Source: FEN-1191 sp036490715 (lineage in GTDB: Bacteria > Pseudomonadota > Gammaproteobacteria > Steroidobacterales > Steroidobacteraceae). Taken from it: DNA of 64,000 bases. Below are positions 45,853-53,982 of the stretch, piece after piece. The stretch spans positions 162,623 through 226,622 of the forward strand of contig DASXDL010000003.1 in assembly GCA_036490715.1 (NCBI GenBank), in the 5' to 3' direction. How positions within the stretch are numbered: position 1 is the first letter of the stretch; each line of letters starts with the position of its first letter. The translations under genes were made by a program, and so were the position numbers. The notes under the pieces are model-generated. The model made no database searches. It saw only the letters and a program-made list of their open reading frames with translations, and was not told the DNA's origin.

Positions 45853-46047
45853 TTACTCCTGGTTTTCCTGTTCGGACTTTTTTTCCAGGACGCGCCGGCC
45901 CCGATAGAAACCGTCGGGCGTGATGCAGTGACGCAGGTGTTGCTCACCGGACTGCGGATCGGTCGACAGCGCCGGCGTCGACAAGCCATCGTGCGAGCGA
46001 TGCATACCGCGCTTCGAAGGCGTTTTGCGGCTTTTCTGTACGGCCAT
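45853..46047 (-). CDS. rpmF: 50S ribosomal protein L32 (64 aa)
   Basis: Begins MAVQKSRKTPSKRGMHRSHD, the near-invariant L32 N-terminus, and includes GEQHLRHCITPDGFYRGRRV. Only one of the zinc-ribbon cysteines remains, as in E. coli-type L32. Start ATG 46047 has AGGAG upstream. 28 bp after yceD. Confidence 0.97.
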   Translation of the reverse strand: MAVQKSRKTPSKRGMHRSHDGLSTPALSTDPQSGEQHLRHCITPDGFYRGRRVLEKKSEQENQE

Positions 46048-46075
46048 GATCCAAACTCCTGCAACAAATTCCAGT

Positions 46076-46612
46076 TTAGCTCTTACTCTTGCCGCCGCTG
46101 TCGAGCAGCGCACGCAGATCCGCAAACGGCCGCACCGTCGGCTCGGCCGGTGCCGGCTCGGAGGCCGCAGCCGCGCGCCCCGTTGCGGCACCACACACAC
46201 TGCTGTCGGCATGCAGCGGCACCACCGGCAGTGCCAGCAGCAGTTCTTCTGCCGCCAGTGCCGCCGGGCTCAGTCGTCCTTCGGCGGCCAGATACGTTTC
46301 CCACTCGACCGGGGCGGCCGCGGCCTCCGCCTCCGATTCGATCAGCAGCACCGCCGAGCTGGTCTCAATGCTCAGCGGCATCGGCCCCATGCAGCGCTGG
46401 CAGACCAGCTCCAACGGCGCCTTCAGCGCCACCTGAGCCATCATGTAGCCCTGCTCACGACCGAACTGCAGACGCGCGTGAACGAGACCGCCGCCCGCTA
46501 TCAGTTCCACCGGAAGACCCGGCAGCTCGGCCAACGGGATATCCAGGTCCAGGGTCGCGCGAGCGTCCGCTAGCTTTCTGACGTCGCGTAGCTTCGAGGC
46601 GCCGCCCGACAT
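46076..46612 (-). CDS. yceD: YceD/DUF177 family protein (178 aa)
   Basis: Conserved partner of rpmF linked to 23S rRNA accumulation in E. coli and plants. Visible features are VRKLADARATLDLDIPLAELPGL, the CQRCMGPM Cys pair and VEWETYLAAEGRL. The C-terminus is Ala/Pro-rich and ends LRALLDSGGKSKS, lacking the tail FAVLKKLK-type ending only partly. First gene of yceD-rpmF-fabH; a strong promoter sits directly upstream of its ATG. Confidence 0.9.
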   Translation of the reverse strand: MSGGASKLRDVRKLADARATLDLDIPLAELPGLPVELIAGGGLVHARLQFGREQGYMMAQVALKAPLELVCQRCMGPMPLSIETSSAVLLIESEAEAAAAPVEWETYLAAEGRLSPAALAAEELLLALPVVPLHADSSVCGAATGRAAAASEPAPAEPTVRPFADLRALLDSGGKSKS

Positions 46613-46621
46613 GGGCCGCGT

Positions 46622-46650
46622 ATAATAGGTTCAGCGCCACGGCAAGTCAA
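46622..46650 (-). promoter_or_regulatory. Predicted promoter of yceD-rpmF-fabH
   Basis: On the minus strand TTGACT (46650-46645), 17-bp spacer, TATTAT (46627-46622), with five of six matches in each hexamer. The -10 ends only 9 nt before the yceD ATG at 46612, so the leader would be about 1-3 nt and no Shine-Dalgarno is possible. Confidence 0.7.
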
Positions 46651-46699
46651 AATGCCGCGCGTCCAAGCCCTTGATTCGAGCACCGTTTTCGCATCACAG

Positions 46700-47278
46700 A
46701 TGTCGCGTTTAATTCTGGCCTCGACGTCGGTCTACCGGCGCGAGTTGCTGGCGCGTCTGCGTGTGCCGTTTGAATGTCAGGCACCGGGGGTCGATGAGTC
46801 GCCGATCGCCGGCGAGGCCCATACCGATCGTGCCGTGCGCCTGGCGCTGGCCAAGGCCACCGTGGTCGCGGCCCGCAATCCCGGCTGTACCGTGATCGGC
46901 AGCGACCAGGTCGGCGTCTGCAAGGGCGAACTGCTCGAAAAGCCCGGCGATGCGCGCCGTACCCGTGAACAGCTGCAATGGCTGTCGGCCGCGGCGGCCA
47001 CGTTCTATACGGCGGTCGCCGTGCTGCAGCTGGAACGCGGCAACAGTCTGCAGTTCGTCGATACCACCACGGTCTATTTTCGCGCCCTGAGTGATGCGGA
47101 GATCGACCGCTACATCGAGCTCGAGCAGCCGTTCGACTGCGCTGGCGGCTTTCGCTGCGAGGCACTGGGCATCGCGCTGTTCAGCCGCCTTGTGTCCGAA
47201 GATCCCACCGGACTGATCGGCCTGCCGCTGATCGCGGTCGCGCGCTCACTGCGCCAGCTCGGCTACGAATTACCGTGA
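46700..47278 (+). CDS. yceF: Maf-family nucleoside triphosphate pyrophosphatase (192 aa)
   Basis: House-cleaning pyrophosphatase for modified nucleotides (YceF subgroup, m7GTP in E. coli). Begins MSRLILASTSVYRRELLARLRVPF with the SxSxxRxxLL Maf motif, then DESPIAGE, VIGSDQVGVCKGELLEKP and GGFRCEALGIALFSRL. The start at 46700 matches family N-termini; an in-frame ATG 48 nt upstream is possible. Divergent from yceD, whereas in E. coli the equivalent genes also neighbour rluC. Confidence 0.93.
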   Translation: MSRLILASTSVYRRELLARLRVPFECQAPGVDESPIAGEAHTDRAVRLALAKATVVAARNPGCTVIGSDQVGVCKGELLEKPGDARRTREQLQWLSAAAATFYTAVAVLQLERGNSLQFVDTTTVYFRALSDAEIDRYIELEQPFDCAGGFRCEALGIALFSRLVSEDPTGLIGLPLIAVARSLRQLGYELP

Positions 47279-47294
47279 GCGCGCGCCGCGCCCG

Positions 47295-48065
47295 CTAGGA
47301 CTGCTTGTCCATCGTGTATTCGGTCCGCACGCCGTGGGTCTTGTCCTCATCCACCACGTGCAGCGTCTTGCCGTCCTTGGATACCGTGCTGTGCACCACG
47401 TCGGTCACCTTGCCCTGGCGCTTGTCGGTCTCCTCGATCGCGTGCGAGCCCAGGCGCTTGACCGACACCGCGGTATTGCCTGGATCGCCGGCCATCGGGT
47501 AGTCCTTGCCGTCAAACTTGGCGTCATAGCTCACGCCGTTGCTGCTCATCTTCAGTGAGTCGGCGCTCATGGCATAGGTCACCGTGGCTCCGGCATCGGC
47601 CACGTCCGTGACCTTGTTGGTGCGCCACGAGCCGGACAGCTTGTTGCGGCCGGCCGCGCCTGCCGCTACCCGCTTCTCGGTGAAATTGCCGCTCACCGGC
47701 TGCGCCCCGGTGTAGTCGGTGAACTTGCCGTCGAGCGTGTCGCCGTCCTCGGACACGGCGTACACCAGCACCAGCGTGGTCTTGCCGGCCTTCTTGTGCG
47801 TCAATTCGACCGAATTCGGGCCGAGTTTGGCAGCCACGGTATCGTAGTAGGCGTGCCCGCTGACCGGCTGGTCATTGCCGTCGGCCTTGATCTTGATCTG
47901 CGGCGCGCAGCTATTACAGCTGAAGGTGTCGCGTGCGACGACAAATACGTCGGGTTTGCCGGCGAACTTGAGGCTATCCAGTCGCGTTTTCCAGGTGCCA
48001 TCGAACGGGCTATCGGCGCAGGCGATCGCCGGCGCCAGCAGCAGCAGGCCGATCAGGATTTTCAT
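47295..48065 (-). CDS. Secreted two-repeat protein of unknown function (256 aa)
   Basis: Sec signal peptide MKILIGLLLLAPAIACADSP, strong ribosome site (GGAGAGG, about 4 nt before ATG 48065). The mature protein is two related halves: the first contains DGTWKTRLDS, ADGNDQPVSGHAYYDTVAAKL and SEDGDTLDGKF; the second LSGSWRTNKVTD, FDGKDYPMAGDPGNTAVSVKRL and SKDGKTLHVVDED. Spacing and the W-GK-P-G-DG pattern suggest a repeated lipocalin-like beta domain. Half one has a CNSC pair. I do not recognise the family. Inserted between maf and rluC. Confidence 0.8.
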   Translation of the reverse strand: MKILIGLLLLAPAIACADSPFDGTWKTRLDSLKFAGKPDVFVVARDTFSCNSCAPQIKIKADGNDQPVSGHAYYDTVAAKLGPNSVELTHKKAGKTTLVLVYAVSEDGDTLDGKFTDYTGAQPVSGNFTEKRVAAGAAGRNKLSGSWRTNKVTDVADAGATVTYAMSADSLKMSSNGVSYDAKFDGKDYPMAGDPGNTAVSVKRLGSHAIEETDKRQGKVTDVVHSTVSKDGKTLHVVDEDKTHGVRTEYTMDKQS

Positions 48066-48139
48066 CAGACCTCTCCATAGTCGTGTTATGGGCAGCGGTC
48101 CTTAAACCAGGCCGGGCGTAAGTCCGCCTCGTTGATATT

Positions 48140-49120
48140 TTACTCCGCCGCCGGCGCCGCGTGCGCATCGCCCAGACGATCGAGGACAGCGCGCAGTTCG
48201 GGCGGCAATGGCGCGGTAAAGGACTGCTCGCCGCCGCTGTCTGGCCAGGTAAACGTCAGGCGATGGGCATGCAGAAACATGCGCTTTAGTCCCAAGCTGC
48301 GCAGTGCCTGATTGGCCTCGGCATCGCCGTACTTGGCATCGCCGGCGACCGCGTGGCCGCAGTGCACCGCGTGCACCCGGATCTGGTGGGTGCGGCCGGT
48401 GTGCAGGATGGCCTCGACCATCGACGCGCGGGTGCCGTAGCGCTCGAGCAGCCGAAACTCCGTCAGTGAGCTCTTGCCGCTGGCATCGACCTTCACCGTG
48501 CGCTCGCCGCCGACCCGCAGGTCGGTACGCAGCGCCGCGTTGACGCGGCGGTGATCGGAGCGCCAGCGCCCAACCACCAGCGCCAGATAGCTTTTCTGTA
48601 CCGCGCCCTCGCGCAGCAGTGCGTGCAAGCTGCGCAGCGCCGAGCTGCGCTTGGCGACCAGCAGCAGTCCGCTGGTATCGCGATCCAGGCGGTGCGCCAG
48701 TTCCAGCGTCTGCTGCGGCCGCGAGGCCCGCAGCGCCTCGATCACCCCGAACGATAAGCCGCTGCCGCCGTGCACCGCGACACCCCCGGGCTTGTCGAGC
48801 ACCAGCAGCCGCTCATCCTCGTGGATCACGGCACGCTCGATCGCCTCGATCAGGCCGCGCGGGGCCGATCGGGACGCCTCCGGCGCCGCTGGCCGCACCG
48901 GCGGCACACGCACCGAGTCGCCCGACACCAGACGCTGGTCAGGACTGGCGCGCCGGCCATTGACGCGTACCTCACCGCGGCGAATCACTCGAAACAGGTG
49001 GCTACGCGGGACCCCCGGCAGCAGGCGCCCCAGGACCTTGTCGAGCCGCTGGCCCTGCTCGTCCGCTCCGACTTGCACGTGTCGTACCGATGGTCTGGCT
49101 TCGCTCAAAGCGCTCTCCAA
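48140..49120 (-). CDS. rluC: 23S rRNA pseudouridine synthase RluC-type (326 aa)
   Basis: Isomerises specific uridines in 23S rRNA (955, 2504 and 2580 in E. coli). N-terminal S4 RNA-binding domain about residues 20-75 (GQRLDKVLGRLLPGVPRSHLFRVIRRGEVRVNG), then the RluA catalytic core with D146 in HRLDRDTSG and HTGRTHQIRVHA. Divergent from rne, as in E. coli, which supports RluC rather than RluD. Confidence 0.93.
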   Translation of the reverse strand: MESALSEARPSVRHVQVGADEQGQRLDKVLGRLLPGVPRSHLFRVIRRGEVRVNGRRASPDQRLVSGDSVRVPPVRPAAPEASRSAPRGLIEAIERAVIHEDERLLVLDKPGGVAVHGGSGLSFGVIEALRASRPQQTLELAHRLDRDTSGLLLVAKRSSALRSLHALLREGAVQKSYLALVVGRWRSDHRRVNAALRTDLRVGGERTVKVDASGKSSLTEFRLLERYGTRASMVEAILHTGRTHQIRVHAVHCGHAVAGDAKYGDAEANQALRSLGLKRMFLHAHRLTFTWPDSGGEQSFTAPLPPELRAVLDRLGDAHAAPAAE

Positions 49121-49163
49121 ATGCGAAACAGCTCTCTAAATCCGAATCCGGCGCTTTAAGCGT

Positions 49164-49192
49164 TTGTTTCCAGTACCGCCTGCGTCTATAAT
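49164..49192 (+). promoter_or_regulatory. Predicted rne promoter
   Basis: TTGTTT (49164-49169), 17-bp spacer, consensus TATAAT (49187-49192), followed by an AT-rich start region. Predicted transcription start near 49199, 389 nt before the rne ATG. Confidence 0.75.
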
Positions 49193-49198
49193 AATTTT

Positions 49199-49587
49199 GT
49201 TACTAAGCGCGGACACCCCAAGCTTTCAAGGAACGGTGCCGGCTGCAGTAACAAGACTGCGGCCAAGCGCCGCATGGTAGTTGGTCCTCGAAAACGAGGC
49301 CATCGCGCATGAGTCGGCCGACCTGGTCCGCGCTCGTCAACCGCTCCTCCGAAAGTTCGAGCCCGCGAGCGCGCTGCCGGTCAGTAGACCTCAAGATTTC
49401 CCGGCGCGCCGCCCCTGAAGGCGGCCACGAGTCAACAGCACGCCAATCGATCAAAACATATCGATGACACTTCTGACGCGCCAATCAATCTTCGAGGGAT
49501 CCGCTGTCCACGGCGGCATCGCGAACGTGCCCCCACAAGTGCACGTTCCGGTAACCACGGCCTCTCATCCAATTTTGGCAGAGGCAA
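49199..49587 (+). promoter_or_regulatory. rne: Long structured 5' leader of rne
   Basis: No coding frame I can support. Hairpins seen: CCTCG-AAAA-CGAGG around 49286-49299, extended by GG/CC with a bulged T; GCCGCC (49408-49413), six-base loop, GGCGGC (49420-49425); and a perfect 8-bp stem GAACGTGC (49523-49530) with GCACGTTC (49541-49548), about 40 nt before the start codon. In E. coli the 361-nt rne leader folds into hairpins through which RNase E controls its own message; length and position here suggest the same. Ribosome site AGAGG precedes ATG 49588 by about 4 nt. Confidence 0.65.
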
Positions 49588-51969
49588 ATGAAAAGAATGC
49601 TAGTGAATGCGACGCAGCAGGAAGAGCTGCGAGTCGCAATGGTGGACGGACAGAAGCTCTATGACCTGAGTATTGAGCTACCGTCACGCGAACAGAAAAA
49701 ATCCAATATCTATAAGGCCCGTATATCGCGCGTCGAGCCCTCGCTCGAGGCGGCGTTCGTCGACTACGGCACTCAGCGGCACGGCTTCCTGCCACTGAAG
49801 GAAATCTCCCGCGAATTTTTCCGCAGCCAGCCGCAGGGCCGGCTCAACATCCGTGAGCTGGTCAGCGAGGGCCAGGACCTGCTGGTGCAGGTCGAGAAGG
49901 AAGAGCGCGGAAACAAGGGCGCAGCCCTCACCACGTTCATCAGTCTGGCGGGGCGATTCCTGGTGCTGATGCCCAACAATCCGCGCGCCGGCGGCGTGTC
50001 GCGCCGCATCGAAGGCGAGGACCGCGACCAGATGCGCGAAGTCATGGGCCAGCTCAACGTGCCCGATGGCATGGGCGCCATCGTGCGCACGGCCGGCGTC
50101 GGCCGCTCGGCCGAGGAGCTGCAGTGGGACCTGGACAATCTCAAGACGCAGTGGGATGCGATCGCCGAGGCGGCCAACGGCCGCGGTGCACCATTCCTCG
50201 TGTACCAGGAGAGCGACGCGGTCACGCGTGCGCTACGCGATTACCTCGCCGATGACATCGGCGAGATCCTGGTGGACGACGACAGTGCGTTTCAGAAGGC
50301 GCAGGAGTACATGCAGCGCTTCATGCCGAACGAGGCACAGCGCCGGCTGAAACTCTACGTCGATGACATCCCGCTGTTCACGCGCTACCAGATCGAGAGC
50401 CAGATCGAATCGGCCTACGCCCACAAGGTGCAGCTGCCCTCCGGCGGCAGCCTGGTGATCGACTACACCGAGGCGCTGGTATCAATTGACATCAACTCGG
50501 CGCGCGCTACCCGTGGCGCCGACATCGAAACGACGGCCTGCAACACCAATCTTGAGGCCGCTGAGGAAGTGGCGCGGCAACTTCGCATCCGTGACATCGG
50601 CGGCCTGATTGTCATCGATTTCATCGACATGGAATCGCAGAAGAATCAGCGTGACGTCGAAGACCGGTTGCGCGATGCGATGAAGATGGATCGCGCCCGC
50701 ATCCAGATCGGGCGGCTGTCGCGCTTCGGACTGCTGGAGATGTCGCGCCAGAGGCTGCGACCCAGCCTTGGCGAATCCAGCCATCTGGTGTGCCCGCGCT
50801 GCAATGGCATCGGCAGCATTCGCAGCATTGAATCGCTGACGCTGTCGATCCTGCGCCTGATCGGCGAAGACGTGCGCAAGGATCGCACCGCGCGTCTGGT
50901 AGTGCAGGTGCCGGTGGACGTGGCGACCTATCTGATGAACGAGAAGCGCGACGCGCTGCGCGAGCTCGAAGAAAAGTCCCGCGTGCAGATGGTCATCGTG
51001 CCCAATCCGCACATTCAGACCCCCGAATTCTCGATCCGGCGCGTGCGCGACGATGAGGCGCAGCTGGCCGAGAATTCGCAGGTCAGTTATCAGATTCCGG
51101 CGGCCCCATCGGTGCCGGACGCGGCCGCTGAGCGCGATCGCAAGCCGGCGGCCGAACAACCGGCGGTAGCAGTGTTGCTGCCCAAGACCGCCGCGCCGGT
51201 GGCTGCGGCACCTCCCCCGCCTCCTGCATCACAGGAGCCTTCCGGCAGTGGTGTGTTCGGATGGTTTAAACGGCTGCTCGGCGGCTCGGACGAGCCGGCG
51301 GCCGCCGCGGAAAGCTCACCGGTGGCACGCTCGGAGCGAGCCCCGACGCGTTCGCCTCGACGCGATAGTGAACGTGGCGAGCGCGGCCGCGGTCGAGGCC
51401 GGGATCGTGATCGGCGCCCGGACCGGCATAGCCGTGGTCGCGACGAGCCCCGAGGCGAAGCGCGGGGCGGCTCGGATCGCCATCGCGAGGAGCCGCGGCG
51501 TGATGAGCCACGACGCGACGAACCTCGGCGTGACGAACCTCGGCGCGATCCGGTCGAGGCACGCGAAGCGGGTCCCGATGCCACGCCGATGGGCGAGCGC
51601 TCGCGCAGCGGCCGCTCACGGCGCGGCGGTCGTCGACGCCGCCGCGGTGGCGGCAATCGCGAGCCGGGCGTGGGCGCACCGGGCGGCGTGAACCTCACCC
51701 AAGACGGCGCGCCGGACCATGCCGGCGACGCCAATGGCAATCATCCGCAGCAGGAGATGGGCTGGAGTGCGCCGGTGCCGTCGGCGGCGGTGGCCCCTCC
51801 GGCCCCAGTGCATGCCGAGGCCGAGCGCCCCGCACCGGCGCCTGCGCCAGCTCAAACCGGCGGCGAAGCATCCCCCGCCTCATCCGATCAACGTGCCCAC
51901 GTGGTGTGGTCGTCGACTCCTACGAGCTTCGGCGAGCACGGCGGCGATCACTCGCGCCGCGACGAGTAG
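49588..51969 (+). CDS. rne: Ribonuclease E (793 aa)
   Basis: Endonuclease for mRNA decay and rRNA/tRNA processing. Catalytic half: S1 domain about 35-125, 5'-sensor/RNase H regions, DNase I-like domain with Mg ligands D301 (VSIDINSARATRG) and D344 (VIDFIDMESQKNQ), and the Zn-link CPRC at C402/C405; all are offset by 2 from E. coli D303, D346, C404, C407. The C-terminal half, from about residue 510, is disordered: Pro/Ala-rich, an amphipathic FGWFKRLLGG candidate membrane anchor, long Arg/Asp-rich tracts and four EPRRD repeats. Shorter scaffold than E. coli (1061 aa); the segments binding helicase, enolase and PNPase are not recognisable. Confidence 0.97.
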   Translation: MKRMLVNATQQEELRVAMVDGQKLYDLSIELPSREQKKSNIYKARISRVEPSLEAAFVDYGTQRHGFLPLKEISREFFRSQPQGRLNIRELVSEGQDLLVQVEKEERGNKGAALTTFISLAGRFLVLMPNNPRAGGVSRRIEGEDRDQMREVMGQLNVPDGMGAIVRTAGVGRSAEELQWDLDNLKTQWDAIAEAANGRGAPFLVYQESDAVTRALRDYLADDIGEILVDDDSAFQKAQEYMQRFMPNEAQRRLKLYVDDIPLFTRYQIESQIESAYAHKVQLPSGGSLVIDYTEALVSIDINSARATRGADIETTACNTNLEAAEEVARQLRIRDIGGLIVIDFIDMESQKNQRDVEDRLRDAMKMDRARIQIGRLSRFGLLEMSRQRLRPSLGESSHLVCPRCNGIGSIRSIESLTLSILRLIGEDVRKDRTARLVVQVPVDVATYLMNEKRDALRELEEKSRVQMVIVPNPHIQTPEFSIRRVRDDEAQLAENSQVSYQIPAAPSVPDAAAERDRKPAAEQPAVAVLLPKTAAPVAAAPPPPPASQEPSGSGVFGWFKRLLGGSDEPAAAAESSPVARSERAPTRSPRRDSERGERGRGRGRDRDRRPDRHSRGRDEPRGEARGGSDRHREEPRRDEPRRDEPRRDEPRRDPVEAREAGPDATPMGERSRSGRSRRGGRRRRRGGGNREPGVGAPGGVNLTQDGAPDHAGDANGNHPQQEMGWSAPVPSAAVAPPAPVHAEAERPAPAPAPAQTGGEASPASSDQRAHVVWSSTPTSFGEHGGDHSRRDE
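51490..51549 (+). repeat. Four tandem 15-bp units encoding EPRRD in rne
   Basis: Codons for E-P-R-R-D repeat four times without interruption. The third codon positions differ between units, so the repeat is kept at protein level more than at DNA level. Confidence 0.9.
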
Positions 51970-51971
51970 CG

Positions 51972-52730
51972 CTACACGGCGGCCAGCAACGCTTGCACCG
52001 CGGCTAGATCGGCCGCGGTGTTGACGTCTGCGCCCGGCGCCACCACCGCGTCGGCCACGCGGATCGTCATGCCGTGCTCGAGCGCGCGCAATTGTTCCAG
52101 CTGCTCGAGCTGTTCCAGCGCCGTGGGTGCCAGCTGACTCAGGCGGCGCAGTGCCGCGACTCGGTAGGCATAGATTCCCAGATGCCGGCGCGCGCCCTGG
52201 AAGCGTGTCTGGCTCACCAGCCCTGCGGGTGCGCCGCTACGTGACCACGGCACCGGCGCGCGACTGAAATACAGCGCCCGCTGCTGCAGGTCGATAACGA
52301 CCTTAACGACGTTGGCATCCAGTAGCGCGGTCACCGATTCGAGTGGCACCGCGAGAGTGGCAATGTCGGCGCTGCCGTCGGACGCCAGCAGCTGCGCCAC
52401 CTGGTCGATCAGTGCTTCGGGCATCAGTGGCTCATCGCCCTGAACGTTGACCACGATGTCGGAGTCCGACCAACGCTCCTGGGTCGCGACCTCGGCGATC
52501 CGATCGGTCCCAGACGGATGCGTGGATGCGGTGAGACGCGTGTCAGCGCCGAACTCGCGCGCCGCGCGGGCGATGCGCTCGTCGTCGGTCGCAACGATCA
52601 CCTGGCTGGCCCCGGACCTTCGCGCACGTTCGTAGACCCACTGGATCATCGGCTTGCCGGCCAGCGGCAGCAGCGGCTTGCCGGGCAGGCGGGTGGATCC
52701 ATAGCGCGCCGGCACCACCACGCGGTACAT
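51972..52730 (-). CDS. kdsB: CMP-Kdo synthetase (252 aa)
   Basis: 3-deoxy-manno-octulosonate cytidylyltransferase, activating Kdo for the LPS inner core. Family motifs VVVPARYGSTRLPGKPL, HPSGTDRIAEVA, DIVVNVQGDEPLMP, RRHLGIYAYR and LEQLRALEHG. Last gene of the exbB-to-kdsB operon, 8 bp after the Trm112-like gene. Convergent with rne, with 2 bp between the stops. Confidence 0.97.
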   Translation of the reverse strand: MYRVVVPARYGSTRLPGKPLLPLAGKPMIQWVYERARRSGASQVIVATDDERIARAAREFGADTRLTASTHPSGTDRIAEVATQERWSDSDIVVNVQGDEPLMPEALIDQVAQLLASDGSADIATLAVPLESVTALLDANVVKVVIDLQQRALYFSRAPVPWSRSGAPAGLVSQTRFQGARRHLGIYAYRVAALRRLSQLAPTALEQLEQLEQLRALEHGMTIRVADAVVAPGADVNTAADLAAVQALLAAV

Positions 52731-52738
52731 ACAGCGAC

Positions 52739-52927
52739 CTAGCGCTCGAGCAGCGCGTCGTCGGGCGCGAGCACCCGCGCTTCGTCCTCGAGCATCACCG
52801 GAATGTCGTCGCGGATCGGAAACGCCAGCCGATCGGCGCGGCAGATCAGCACGGCCTCCTTGCGTTCATAGCGCAGCGGTCCCTTGCACACCGGACAGGC
52901 CAGGATATCCAGCAGTCTTGCATCCAC
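52739..52927 (-). CDS. Trm112-like (UPF0434/YcaR) small protein (62 aa)
   Basis: Short zinc-ribbon-like protein. N-terminus DARLLDILACPVCKGPLRY, then CRADRLAFPIRDDIPVMLEDEAR, the standard YcaR/Trm112 pattern. GTG start at 52927 with GGGAG upstream. It sits between lpxK and kdsB as in other gammaproteobacteria. In bacteria its role is poorly defined; the fold is that of the methyltransferase activator Trm112. Confidence 0.93.
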   Translation of the reverse strand: MDARLLDILACPVCKGPLRYERKEAVLICRADRLAFPIRDDIPVMLEDEARVLAPDDALLER

Positions 52928-52956
52928 GTCACTCTCCCGCAGCGGGCGAAGGGCTT

Positions 52957-53982
52957 CTAGAGCGCCAGGCAGCGCTGCAAGCGCGCCAGCAGCGCACTGC
53001 CATCCATGCCGGCAAAGCTCGCCGTCACTGGCAGGCACCAGCGCTCGGCAGCGGCATAGCGGCGGCATTTTACCGCATCCTTCTCGGTCATCAGCAGCGG
53101 CAGCGGTTCGTCAAACTGCAGATCGGAGGCGCGATAGCGGTAATGATCGGGAAAGGCGTGCGCCACCACGTTCAGGCCGGCCGCAGTCAGGTAGTCAAAA
53201 AAACGCTGCGGGTTGCCGATCCCGGCGATGGCGTGCACACGCTGCCCGGCCAGGCTCGACAGCGAGCGCTGCGCATCCGTGCCGCTCAGCGTCTGCAGCC
53301 GCTCGCCCTGCAGACGCATGCAGAAGATCGGCTGCTGCGGGCTCAGATTCAGTTCGATGCGCGCGCCATTGATCACTAACGCATTGACCGACGCCAGACG
53401 CTGCGGCGGCTCGCGCAGCGGACCGGCCGGCAGCAGGTAACCATTGCCGAGCCCGCGCTCACCATCGATTACGGCGATCTCGAAGTCGCGCGCCAGCCGC
53501 AGGTGCTGCAGGCCGTCATCGGCGATGATTAGATCCACGCCGAAACGCAGCAGCCGTTCAGCCGCCGCCACCCGGTCGCGGCCGACCACCACCGGCACGC
53601 CGGTGCGCTCGCGCAGCAGCAGCGCTTCGTCGCCGACCACGGCGGCGTCACTGGCCGGCTCGACCGCCAGTGGTTGATCGGAGCTGGCGGCACTGCCGCC
53701 GTAACCGCGCAGCACGATTCCGGGGGCAAAGCCGCGTTCACGCAATTGACACGCCAGCCAGATCACCAGCGGCGTCTTGCCGCTACCGCCCACCGTGAGA
53801 TTGCCGACCACGACCACCGGCTTGGGTAAGCGGCGCGAGCGCCACAGCCCGCGCGCGAACGCGGCCTGTCGCGCCCGCACCAGCAGGCCAAACAGGGGCG
53901 ACAGCAGTCGTAACACCCATGGCGGTCTGGCCTTGCCGAACCAGATCGCCTGCAGGCCGCGCGCGAGTGCGAAGCTAGGCAC
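52957..53982 (-). CDS. lpxK: Tetraacyldisaccharide 4'-kinase (341 aa)
   Basis: Phosphorylates the lipid A disaccharide precursor at the 4' position to give lipid IVA. P-loop VGNLTVGGSGKTPLV; further marks VLRGYGG, VGDEALLLRERTGVPVVVGRDRVAAAERLL and IIADDGLQHLRLARDFEIAVID. The GTG at 53982 is chosen because it overlaps the msbA stop (GTGCCTAG), a usual coupling; a longer start at 54018 would run into msbA. Confidence 0.95.
   Translation of the reverse strand: MPSFALARGLQAIWFGKARPPWVLRLLSPLFGLLVRARQAAFARGLWRSRRLPKPVVVVGNLTVGGSGKTPLVIWLACQLRERGFAPGIVLRGYGGSAASSDQPLAVEPASDAAVVGDEALLLRERTGVPVVVGRDRVAAAERLLRFGVDLIIADDGLQHLRLARDFEIAVIDGERGLGNGYLLPAGPLREPPQRLASVNALVINGARIELNLSPQQPIFCMRLQGERLQTLSGTDAQRSLSSLAGQRVHAIAGIGNPQRFFDYLTAAGLNVVAHAFPDHYRYRASDLQFDEPLPLLMTEKDAVKCRRYAAAERWCLPVTASFAGMDGSALLARLQRCLAL

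Noticed and set aside
52080..52120. LEQ triplet repeat in kdsB
   Set aside because: The repeated ALEQLEQLEQL falls where normal KdsB proteins have an LE-rich helix of the same length; no expansion.
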